This document shows positions 1 through 5,773 of a DNA stretch of 5,773 nucleotides, piece by piece; the first letter of the stretch is position 1, and the number at the start of each line of letters is the position of its first letter. The DNA lies in NCBI GenBank assembly GCA_030641465.1, contig DAOWHK010000158.1, positions 1-5,773 of the forward strand, in the 5' to 3' direction. A program made the translations under genes and the position numbers. A model generated the notes under the pieces. It was not told the DNA's origin. It saw nothing but the letters and a program-made list of their open reading frames with translations, and did not search any database. Source of the DNA: Parachlamydiales bacterium. GTDB taxonomy: Bacteria > Chlamydiota > Chlamydiia > Chlamydiales > Simkaniaceae.

Positions 1-1
1 A

Positions 2-790
2 GTTCACGAGGAGGATACGATCATACGGATTGGTGATGTGCAAATTGGAGGCGATCATGTCGTATTAATGGCAGGACCTTGCGCAATTGAGAGCGAAGAG
101 CAACTTGTGACAGTTGCATGTAAGCTCAAAAAATCCGGCGTCAAGATTTTAAGAGCCTCGGCATATAAACCGAGAACTTCTCCTTATAGTTTCCAAGGTC
201 TTGGAGAAGAAGGGTTAAAAATACATAAAAAAGCAAAAGAGCAGCACGGATTACTCATTGAAACAGAAGTGATGGATGTAAGAGATGTCGCACTTGCTGC
301 GGAATATGTGGATATCATCCGCATTGGAGCAAGAAACATGCAAAACTTTAATCTCCTAAAAGAGGTCGGAAAATGCAATATTCCCGTCATCTTGAAAAGA
401 GGAGTATCTGCAACAATTGAAGAGTGGCTTCTTGCTGCAGAATATATCATGGCTCATGGTAACCCCAATGTTATTTTATGTGAGAGGGGCATTAGAACAT
501 TTGAGACGGCAACGCGAAGCACTCTTGATTTAAGTAGTGTGGCTGTTGCTAAAAGACTCACACATTTGCCAATCATTGTTGATCCAAGTCATGCTGCAGG
601 TAGATCGGATATTATTTCTGATTTATCAAATGCGGCTGTAGCAGTCGGCGCTCATGGACTCCTTATTGAAGTTCATCCAAAGCCAAAAGAGTCTAGGTGT
701 GATGCAAGGCAGGCTCTATCACCGCAGGAATTTGCATCTCTTGCTAAAGGAATAAAAAAAATTGCAATTGCGTGTAATAAAACAGTATAA
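2..790 (+). CDS. aroF: 3-deoxy-7-phosphoheptulonate (DAHP) synthase, type I-beta, 5'-truncated
   Basis: Catalyses condensation of phosphoenolpyruvate and erythrose 4-phosphate to DAHP, the first shikimate-pathway step, in the cytoplasm. The reading frame is open to the left edge, so the true start lies outside the window. The visible codons before the GTG at 38 read [12 protein letters not shown], which continues family homology, so that GTG is not the start. Visible motifs are [36 protein letters not shown] and VDPSH. Counting from the GTG codon, the likely metal ligands are C15, H185, E211 and D222. Their spacing (170, 26, 11) equals that of C102, H272, E298 and D309 in Thermotoga maritima DAHP synthase as I recall it. 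By that alignment about 75 N-terminal residues are missing, including the ferredoxin-like regulatory domain if this protein has one. The stop lies 8 bases before the mutase start. The family is certain; the symbol is conventional and could be aroG or aroA in other schemes. Confidence 0.95.
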   Translation, partial: VHEEDTIIRIGDVQIGGDHVVLMAGPCAIESEEQLVTVACKLKKSGVKILRASAYKPRTSPYSFQGLGEEGLKIHKKAKEQHGLLIETEVMDVRDVALAAEYVDIIRIGARNMQNFNLLKEVGKCNIPVILKRGVSATIEEWLLAAEYIMAHGNPNVILCERGIRTFETATRSTLDLSSVAVAKRLTHLPIIVDPSHAAGRSDIISDLSNAAVAVGAHGLLIEVHPKPKESRCDARQALSPQEFASLAKGIKKIAIACNKTV

Positions 791-793
791 GGA
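788..793 (+). promoter_or_regulatory. Ribosome binding site for chorismate mutase
   Basis: The sequence TAAGGA lies five bases before the ATG at 799 and overlaps the stop codon of the DAHP synthase gene. It directly abuts the alternative ATG at 793 and even includes its first base, so it favours 799 as the start. Reuse of the upstream stop region suggests translational coupling. Confidence 0.6.
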
Positions 794-798
794 TGATT

Positions 799-1068
799 AT
801 GGATATAAATTCTCTTAGAAAAGAAATTGATGCGATTAATGAAGAAATTATTCGATTATTTTCTCAAAGATTAAAGCTAAGTCTGAAAATTGCTCACGTA
901 AAAAAGCATTCAAACCTTGCAGTTTTTGATGAAGCTCGCGAAAATGCTTTACATGATGAGATAGAGAGACTTTCGAAACTCTATGGACTAGGTCCGCAAG
1001 TCATGCAGAACGTTTTTACTGCATTCGTGAATTATTCAAGAGAGGTAATGCAAAAAGAAATTGAGTAA
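799..1068 (+). CDS. aroQ: Chorismate mutase, AroQ class, monofunctional
   Basis: Rearranges chorismate to prephenate, the branch step to phenylalanine and tyrosine. The protein is 89 residues, all helical in character, which fits a stand-alone AroQ dimer. Aligned without gaps to the E. coli P-protein mutase domain, R7, R24, K35, D44, R47, E48 and S80 match the E. coli active-site residues R11, R28, K39, D48, R51, E52 and S84. The position of the catalytic Gln88 is M84 here, with a Gln one residue later (Q85). The start at 799 is chosen over the in-frame ATG at 793 because the Shine-Dalgarno spacing is right for 799; using 793 would add only Met-Ile. The gene sits 8 bases after DAHP synthase and overlaps the next gene by 8 bases. 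The neighbour is a dehydratase without a mutase domain, so the two together do the work of the fused P-protein. Confidence 0.9.
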   Translation: MDINSLRKEIDAINEEIIRLFSQRLKLSLKIAHVKKHSNLAVFDEARENALHDEIERLSKLYGLGPQVMQNVFTAFVNYSREVMQKEIE

Positions 1069-1867
1069 AAATCTTGTAACACTTGGACCTTCTGGAACTT
1101 TTTCCCATCGGGCAGCGCAATATCTACTGCCTGATGCCTCTATTGTGTTTGCTAAAACAATAGAGGAAGTTTTCCAGGAATTTGCAACAGATCCCATAGA
1201 TTATGCGGTTTTGCCCCTTCGTAATTCTATTTCTGGTTGGATTCATAGTTCAATCGATGGGCTTGCAAAATGTCCTTATACTATTTCTGCAGAAGCCAGG
1301 CTTCCTGTCAAACACCATTTAGCTGGCTTTGGAAGTCTTAAAGATGCACGAAAAATTCTTACCCATCCCCATAGCTATAAACAGTGCAAAGAAACCATTG
1401 ATCAGCTCATTCCTAGTGCAGAGATCATTTTTACAGATAGCAATATAGATTCTGCAGAAAAACTCATACAAAAAAAAGACAAAACGTTTGTTGCAATCAT
1501 TCCCGAAAATGCTGCCATTTTATATGATATTCCAATGCTGCAAAAAGATATTGAAGAGGATGAAAGTAATGAAACTACATTTATTCTCGTGACTAAAATC
1601 CCCTCAAAAACATTTCAGACAGCTAAAACGGCAATCCTACTTTTTGAAACAGAAAATATTCGAAGTAACCTTCGTGAAATCTTAAAAGATAATCATATCG
1701 ATCTCATTCTTATGGATTTCATTGATGAACATTCCCTTTATTACATGGAAATAAAGGGGAATATTACAGATCTTAAAATACGTAATTTTTATGACAAATT
1801 AGAAAATAAATATAACATTAAATTCTTAGGATCCTACGTAAAATCATGCAAGCAGCCCTCCAGTTAG
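1061..1867 (+). CDS. pheA: Prephenate dehydratase with C-terminal ACT-like domain, divergent
   Basis: Expected to convert prephenate to phenylpyruvate, the phenylalanine precursor. The 268-residue protein has the family N-terminus (LGPSGTFSH, residues 8-16), LPVKHHL (81-87), THPHSYKQC (101-109), PENAAILY (148-155) and the closing LGSY (256-259). An ACT-like region spans about residues 188-262. Several motifs are altered. PIENS is PLRNS (52-56), SHPQ is THPH, and the TRF motif is TTF (172-174). The ACT GAL and ESRP phenylalanine-binding motifs are unrecognisable. Retained are N55, Q108 and T172, which match E. coli N160, Q215 and T278 from memory. The start is the TTG at 1061: an in-frame stop at 1046-1048 excludes anything further upstream, and no other start precedes the conserved core. 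No good Shine-Dalgarno is seen, so translation probably depends on coupling to the mutase gene. The family is clear; full activity and feedback control are uncertain. Confidence 0.88.
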   Translation: MSKNLVTLGPSGTFSHRAAQYLLPDASIVFAKTIEEVFQEFATDPIDYAVLPLRNSISGWIHSSIDGLAKCPYTISAEARLPVKHHLAGFGSLKDARKILTHPHSYKQCKETIDQLIPSAEIIFTDSNIDSAEKLIQKKDKTFVAIIPENAAILYDIPMLQKDIEEDESNETTFILVTKIPSKTFQTAKTAILLFETENIRSNLREILKDNHIDLILMDFIDEHSLYYMEIKGNITDLKIRNFYDKLENKYNIKFLGSYVKSCKQPSS

Positions 1868-2931
1868 TTCTTCCTGCAAAAAAAATCACAGTGGAAATAT
1901 TCTTTGCATCTTATTTAGCTTTTGTTCCCTATATACAAAGACTTGCTAATCAATTTGTGATCATCACAGATGAAAACGTCAAAGATCTTTACGGGCAGGA
2001 GCTTCAAAAAATTCTAAATGCCGTGTTAATTGCAATTCCTGCTGGAGAAATGAGTAAAACGCGAGCGAATAAAGAAAAAATCGAAGATCTGATGTTTGCA
2101 AAAAAATGTGGCAAAGATACTTGTGTCATAGCAATTGGCGGAGGGGTCGTTACAGACATCGCAGGATTTGCCTCTGCAACGTATTGCAGAGGAATTCCTT
2201 TTGTATCAATTCCAACAACCCTTCTTGCGATGGTAGATGCAAGCATTGGTGGAAAAACGGGTGCCAACCTCCCCTCTCTTAAAAACTACATTGGTGCAAT
2301 TTATCAACCAAAAGCTATTATTATTGATTATAAATTTCTTGAAACGCTAAGTGATCACGAATGGAGAAATGGTGTGGCAGAAATGATCAAATATGGCCTG
2401 ATCAAATCTATTACCCTCTTTGAAAAATTCGAAAAAACTACAAAAAAGTGCGAGATACTGGCTTTGATTAAAGAGTGCTGCGAAATCAAATGCAGCGTTG
2501 TGCAAGCAGATGTAAATGAAGAGGGTTTTAGAAGAATTCTTAATTTTGGTCATACAATTGGTCATGCAATTGAATCTTTAGAAAATTACCAAATCTCTCA
2601 TGGAGATGCTATTGCACTTGTAATGATTGGGGAGAGTTATATTGCCCATAAACTCGGATACATTGATATGAATACTTTTCGGCGAATTAAAAACATTTTT
2701 CATCTACATGAATTTCCCCTGAAATTAACTAAGCGATTTGAGAAAAAAAAGGCAATTTCTGTCATGAAGCAAGATAAAAAAGCCCTTTCTTCTAAAATAC
2801 GTTTTGCATTAATAGAAAGTATTGGATCAATGCATACATTTAATGGAGAGTATTGCAAATCGATTGATGACTCTCTTCTTTATGAAACCCTTCAAATGAT
2901 GAAACGAGAATTTAGTAATGGTGAAATATAA
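1846..2931 (+). CDS. aroB: 3-dehydroquinate synthase
   Basis: Cyclises DAHP to 3-dehydroquinate using NAD and a divalent metal (usually zinc), the second shikimate step. The 361-residue length is normal for the family. The NAD-binding segment IAIGGGVVTDIAGFASA has its GGG at residues 98-100 and D104. It is followed by the family segments IPTTLLAMVDASIGGKTGAN and KNYIGAIYQP. The metal ligands are E179 (in GVAEMIKYG), H236 (in NFGHTIGH) and H252 (in SHGDA); the 16-residue gap between the two histidines matches the Aspergillus nidulans enzyme as I recall it. A DKKALSSKIRFAL segment near the C-terminus is also typical. The ATG at 1846 overlaps pheA by 22 bases. A weak TTAGGA at 1826-1831 is rather far upstream (14 bases), so the start is plausible but not firm; the in-frame GTG at 1891 is an alternative but would remove an N-terminal strand. 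Confidence 0.95.
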   Translation: MQAALQLVLPAKKITVEIFFASYLAFVPYIQRLANQFVIITDENVKDLYGQELQKILNAVLIAIPAGEMSKTRANKEKIEDLMFAKKCGKDTCVIAIGGGVVTDIAGFASATYCRGIPFVSIPTTLLAMVDASIGGKTGANLPSLKNYIGAIYQPKAIIIDYKFLETLSDHEWRNGVAEMIKYGLIKSITLFEKFEKTTKKCEILALIKECCEIKCSVVQADVNEEGFRRILNFGHTIGHAIESLENYQISHGDAIALVMIGESYIAHKLGYIDMNTFRRIKNIFHLHEFPLKLTKRFEKKKAISVMKQDKKALSSKIRFALIESIGSMHTFNGEYCKSIDDSLLYETLQMMKREFSNGEI

Positions 2932-4204
2932 AATAAACCCTGGAACCATTTCAGGAAGCGTAGCAATTCCTCCGTCCAAATCGCATACCCTTCGCGCGAT
3001 AGTATTTGGTCTGATGGCTTCTGGTAAAACAACGATATATCACTACTTAAAATCCCCTGACACCTCATATATGATTGAAGCAGTCAAGCAATTTGGCGCA
3101 AAAGTTACTGTAACAGAAGAGTGCATTAGCCTTGAAGGAGTAGGTGGTAAACTACAACCGGCTGCAAATGTCATTGAATCTGGAAACTCTGGTCAAGTTT
3201 TGCGCTTTATTGGAGCAATAGCCGCACTTAGTGATACCTATACGGTAATTACAGGAGATGATTCTATTCGCAGTAATCGCCCTATTAAACCCCTTTTGGA
3301 GGGTTTAGAGGGTCTTGGAGCGTTTGCAAAATCCACGCGCCAAAATAACTTTGCGCCAATCATTATCAAAGGCCCGATTAGGCCTGGAAAAACAACCCTT
3401 TGTGGCAGTGACTCACAACCTGTTTCTGGACTGCTCATTGCAGCCTCATTTTCAAAAGGTCCCATTCATATCCAGGTCGAAAATCCTGGAGAAAAACCCT
3501 GGATTGATCTGACTTTAAATTGGTTAGACAAACTGGGACTCCCTTATTCAAACGATGGATATACACACTATATCATTCCTGGAAACTCTAGAATTGATGG
3601 GTTTGACACTATCATCCCTGGAGATTTTAGCTCTCTTGCCTACCCTTTAGTTGCTGCTATCATCACCAATTCTGAGGTAAAACTTTGCAATGTTGATATG
3701 AAGGATTCGCAAGGGGATAAAAAAATCATTGAAACCCTGATTGAAATGGGTGCAATCATTGAAATTGATGAAATAGGTCGATCTCTCACTGTAAAAAAAG
3801 GGGCAAAACTTAAAGGAATGAAAATTGATATCAATGATTTTGTAGATAGCATTACGATTCTTGCAGTTGTTGGCTGTTATGCAAGTGGAACAACAGAAAT
3901 TGTAAATGGTGCCATTGCTAGGAAAAAAGAGTCTGATCGAATCCATGCCATTACGACTGAGCTTCGAAAAATGGGCGCAAAAATTGAAGAAAAAGAGGAT
4001 GGAATGATTATTACTCACTCAGATCTTATTGGCAAAGAAGTTGAAACCTACCACGATCACCGCATGGCACTCTCATTAAGTGTTGCAGCTCTTGGAGCAA
4101 TTGGAGAGACAATTATTAATGGCGCTGAGTGCGTTACAAAAACTTATGCGACCTTTTTTGAAGATTTTCAAAAGTTGGGTGCAAAAATTGAGGTAATTTC
4201 ATGA
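2918..4204 (+). CDS. aroA: 3-phosphoshikimate 1-carboxyvinyltransferase (EPSP synthase)
   Basis: Transfers the enolpyruvyl group of phosphoenolpyruvate to shikimate 3-phosphate, giving EPSP. The 428-residue length is standard. PPSKSH (18-23) with R26 begins the shikimate-phosphate and PEP site. Other family motifs are GNSGQVLRF (89-97), NRPIKPLLEGL, DSQ.VSGLL, D310 (general base, aligning to E. coli D313), KESDRI with E338 and R341, DHR with R382, and K408. The glyphosate-site motif differs from E. coli GNAGTAMRP: Q93 replaces Thr97 and F97 replaces Pro101. PWIDLTLNWL, DSQGDK and GNSG..LRF recall the Chlamydia AroA sequence. The ATG at 2918 overlaps aroB by 14 bases, and the start lies just before the conserved N-terminal strand. 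There is only a weak GAGA upstream. The 3' end forms an ATGA overlap with the kinase gene. Confidence 0.96.
   Translation: MVKYKINPGTISGSVAIPPSKSHTLRAIVFGLMASGKTTIYHYLKSPDTSYMIEAVKQFGAKVTVTEECISLEGVGGKLQPAANVIESGNSGQVLRFIGAIAALSDTYTVITGDDSIRSNRPIKPLLEGLEGLGAFAKSTRQNNFAPIIIKGPIRPGKTTLCGSDSQPVSGLLIAASFSKGPIHIQVENPGEKPWIDLTLNWLDKLGLPYSNDGYTHYIIPGNSRIDGFDTIIPGDFSSLAYPLVAAIITNSEVKLCNVDMKDSQGDKKIIETLIEMGAIIEIDEIGRSLTVKKGAKLKGMKIDINDFVDSITILAVVGCYASGTTEIVNGAIARKKESDRIHAITTELRKMGAKIEEKEDGMIITHSDLIGKEVETYHDHRMALSLSVAALGAIGETIINGAECVTKTYATFFEDFQKLGAKIEVIS
4190..4193 (+). promoter_or_regulatory. Ribosome binding site for shikimate kinase
   Basis: GAGG lies seven bases before the ATG at 4201, inside the last codons of aroA. 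It supports 4201 as the start and, with the ATGA stop-start overlap, suggests that ribosomes finishing aroA re-initiate on the kinase. Confidence 0.55.
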
Positions 4205-4734
4205 ACCTTATCCTTTTTGGATTTAAACGCTGCGGGAAAACCTTCTTTGGAAAAAAAGTTGCAACAGCGTTAAATCGCCCTTTTTTTGATACCGATATTC
4301 TTCTGGAAAATTTATTTGAGGCCTCTCATGGGAAAAAACTTTTAACTCGTGATATTTTTAAGCAGGTCGGCCCCATGACCTTTAGAGCCTTAGAGGCGGA
4401 AGTTCTAAATTCTTTGCAAGATGTGCAAAGCAGCATCATCGCAATTGGTGGAGGCGCAATCCTTGATCCTCTTAATGCTGATGTATTACTTAAAATGGGG
4501 AAAATGATCTATATAGACGTGCCCAAAGCAATCATTAAAGAGCGCATGCTTTCAGGTGAGCTTCCAGCTTATCTCAACCCAAATGATCCAGACGGCTCCT
4601 TCGAAGTAATGTATGAGGAAAGAAAACCTCTTTATGAAAAAATTCATGCTGAAAGAGTAGAAACCGATGCAAAAACACCTCAGCAAATAGTCGAAAAAAT
4701 TTGTTCTTACTGGGAGACTAAAAATGGCAAGTAA
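4201..4734 (+). CDS. aroK: Shikimate kinase
   Basis: Phosphorylates shikimate to shikimate 3-phosphate with ATP, supplying the AroA substrate. The 177-residue P-loop protein has a Walker A motif GFKRCGKT (7-14) and the shikimate-binding FFDTD segment (D30, D32). R62 in the FRALE segment matches the substrate-binding Arg58 of the Mycobacterium tuberculosis enzyme, and the GGGA loop starts at G83. R141 in ERKPLYE matches Arg136. The lid region reads GELPAYLNPND (119 onward), where most shikimate kinases have RPLL, so the usual lid arginine seems absent. The gene shares an ATGA junction with aroA and overlaps aroC by 11 bases, consistent with sequential pathway steps made from one message. The family is secure from the P-loop, DTD, FR..E and GGG set together with the context. 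It could equally be named aroL. Confidence 0.93.
   Translation: MNLILFGFKRCGKTFFGKKVATALNRPFFDTDILLENLFEASHGKKLLTRDIFKQVGPMTFRALEAEVLNSLQDVQSSIIAIGGGAILDPLNADVLLKMGKMIYIDVPKAIIKERMLSGELPAYLNPNDPDGSFEVMYEERKPLYEKIHAERVETDAKTPQQIVEKICSYWETKNGK
4712..4716 (+). promoter_or_regulatory. Ribosome binding site for chorismate synthase
   Basis: GGGAG lies seven bases before the ATG at 4724, inside the last codons of the kinase gene. It fixes the aroC start, which otherwise overlaps the upstream stop by 11 bases. Confidence 0.6.
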
Positions 4735-5773
4735 TTCTTTCGGAAACTTATTAAAAATTACAACTTGGGGCGAATCTCATGGAAAAGGCATTGGAGTAGT
4801 TATCGATGGCTGCCCAGCGGGAATCTCTCTTACAGACGATGACATTAACCATGAACTTGCACTCAGGCAACCTGGAAAAACCCCCTACACTTCGCCTCGT
4901 GCTGAAAAAGATCATGCGGAAATTTACTCTGGCGTTTTTGAAGGGCAGACAACAGGCGCACCTATTTCAATTGTTATTCTCAATAAAGATGCGGATTCAA
5001 GTAAATATACACCCATAAAAAATTTACTGCGCCCGGGTCATGCAAATTTTACTTACCTTGAAAAATATGGAATCTTTGATTATCGAGGTGGTGGAAGATC
5101 ATCAGCAAGGGAGACCGCATGCAGAGTGGCAGCCGGCGCTGTTGCAAAAAAAATCTTAGAGTATTATGACATCAAAGCTGTTGCGTTTATAAAAGAGCTC
5201 GGCTGCATGGAAATGCACCTTCCTAAGATTAATGATCTTGATGAGCTCAAAATTCTTACCTTAAAAAGCCCTATTTTTTGTCCTGAAAAAACCGCTGAGA
5301 AAAAAATGATCGAAGCAATCGAGCAATGTATAAAAAATAAAGATTCTGTTGGTGGCATTGTAGAAGTGATCGTAGAAAATATCCCTGTAGGACTTGGTGA
5401 TCCGGTCTATGAAAAATTGGAAGCGAATCTTGCAAAAGCAATGATGACCCTTCCAGCAACTAAAGGGTTTGAAATTGGATCAGGCTTTGAGGCCGCTAGA
5501 ATGAAAGGCTCAAAACACAATGATGCTTTTACAAAAGACAAGGCTGGAAAAATTCTTACTAAAACAAATTTTTCTGGAGGAACACTCGGCGGCATTAGCT
5601 CTGGAATGCCTCTTGTTTTCCGCGTGGCATTTAAACCAACATCTAGTATCGAAAAAACGCAACCTACAATAGACCTTCAAGGAGAGGAAAAAGCCTTTAA
5701 TCTTCCAGAAGGCTCTCGTCACGACCCATGCGTTACCATTCGAGCAGTCCCGGTTGTAGAAGCTATGACAGCA
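4724..5773 (+). CDS. aroC: Chorismate synthase, 3'-truncated
   Basis: Converts EPSP to chorismate using reduced FMN, the last shared step of the pathway. The frame is open for exactly 350 codons to the right edge with no stop, so the C-terminus is outside the window; compared with the Chlamydia protein as I recall it, about 15-20 residues are missing. Family signatures are present: GESHG (16-20) with H19, RPGHA with H106, GGGRSSARET (122-131), KGFEIGSGF, and RHDP (332-335) followed by IRAV.VVEAM. Both catalytic histidines (E. coli His10 and His106) are therefore intact. The start ATG at 4724 gives the normal short N-terminus MASNSFGNLLKITTWGESHG and has a well-spaced GGGAG upstream. AFKPTSSI and RHDPC near the end resemble the chlamydial protein. 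It overlaps the kinase gene by 11 bases and is probably followed by more pathway genes outside the window. Confidence 0.96.
   Translation, partial: MASNSFGNLLKITTWGESHGKGIGVVIDGCPAGISLTDDDINHELALRQPGKTPYTSPRAEKDHAEIYSGVFEGQTTGAPISIVILNKDADSSKYTPIKNLLRPGHANFTYLEKYGIFDYRGGGRSSARETACRVAAGAVAKKILEYYDIKAVAFIKELGCMEMHLPKINDLDELKILTLKSPIFCPEKTAEKKMIEAIEQCIKNKDSVGGIVEVIVENIPVGLGDPVYEKLEANLAKAMMTLPATKGFEIGSGFEAARMKGSKHNDAFTKDKAGKILTKTNFSGGTLGGISSGMPLVFRVAFKPTSSIEKTQPTIDLQGEEKAFNLPEGSRHDPCVTIRAVPVVEAMTA

Noticed and set aside
9..38. Perfect AGGAGG at 9-14 upstream of a GTG at 38, suggesting a short DAHP synthase start
   Set aside because: The spacing is about 23 bases, and the codons before the GTG continue DAHP synthase homology to the window edge. 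The AGGAGG simply encodes part of HEED.
184..450. 88-codon minus-strand open frame within DAHP synthase
   Set aside because: It is antisense to strongly conserved motifs with no family resemblance; a shadow of the real gene.
793..795. ATG at 793 as chorismate mutase start
   Set aside because: The Shine-Dalgarno overlaps this codon, while the ATG at 799 has proper spacing. The difference is only two residues, so it cannot be excluded experimentally.
3647..4018. 123-codon open frame on the minus strand within aroA
   Set aside because: It lies entirely antisense to conserved AroA motifs, has low-complexity Phe/Asn/Ser-rich content, and shows no recognisable domain.
4806..5018. 70-codon plus-strand open frame
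   Set aside because: It lies in a different frame inside chorismate synthase, whose signature motifs occupy the overlapping frame.
5164..5722. Several minus-strand open frames of 62-70 codons
   Set aside because: All are antisense to the aroC coding frame and have no recognisable features or ribosome binding sites.
2..5773. Possibility of a defence system, mobile element, CRISPR array or other new system
   Set aside because: All sequence is accounted for by seven metabolic genes with almost no spacer. No transposase, integrase, terminal repeats or spaced direct repeats are seen.

Overview
The window is a densely packed, single-strand run of seven aromatic amino acid genes, all on the + strand. 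In order they are: DAHP synthase (5' end cut off), chorismate mutase, prephenate dehydratase, 3-dehydroquinate synthase (aroB), EPSP synthase (aroA), shikimate kinase (aroK/aroL type) and chorismate synthase (aroC, 3' end cut off). There is essentially no non-coding DNA. The only gap between genes is about 8 bases, and every other junction overlaps by 4 to 22 bases. No RNA gene, mobile element, CRISPR array, terminator or internal promoter can be seen.

The DNA is AT-rich with many A and T runs. The EPSP synthase and chorismate synthase proteins resemble, as I recall those sequences, their Chlamydia counterparts. In AroA the shared features are a GNSG..LRF motif, PW.DLTL.WL and DSQGDK. In AroC they are AFKPTSSI and RHDPC..IRAV.VVEAM near the C-terminus. 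My best guess is a member of the Chlamydiota, more likely an environmental (amoeba- or arthropod-associated) lineage than Chlamydia proper, because it carries a phenylalanine branch. This is inference from remembered sequences, not a search.

Layout: 2-1867 holds the entry step (DAHP synthase) plus the phenylalanine branch (mutase and dehydratase). 1846-5773 holds the core shikimate steps aroB, aroA, aroK and aroC. Together they would make DAHP, cyclise it to 3-dehydroquinate, phosphorylate shikimate, make EPSP and chorismate, and send chorismate through prephenate to phenylpyruvate. Dehydroquinase and shikimate dehydrogenase (aroD/aroE), prephenate dehydrogenase (tyrA) and an aminotransferase are not in the window.

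Nothing here looks like a wholly new system. The points worth a second look are active-site and regulatory-site changes in otherwise recognisable enzymes. The prephenate dehydratase has lost parts of its catalytic motifs and its ACT-domain phenylalanine-binding motifs. The chorismate mutase has its usual catalytic Gln shifted by one residue. The EPSP synthase differs at two positions tied to glyphosate tolerance. The shikimate kinase appears to lack the usual lid arginine.
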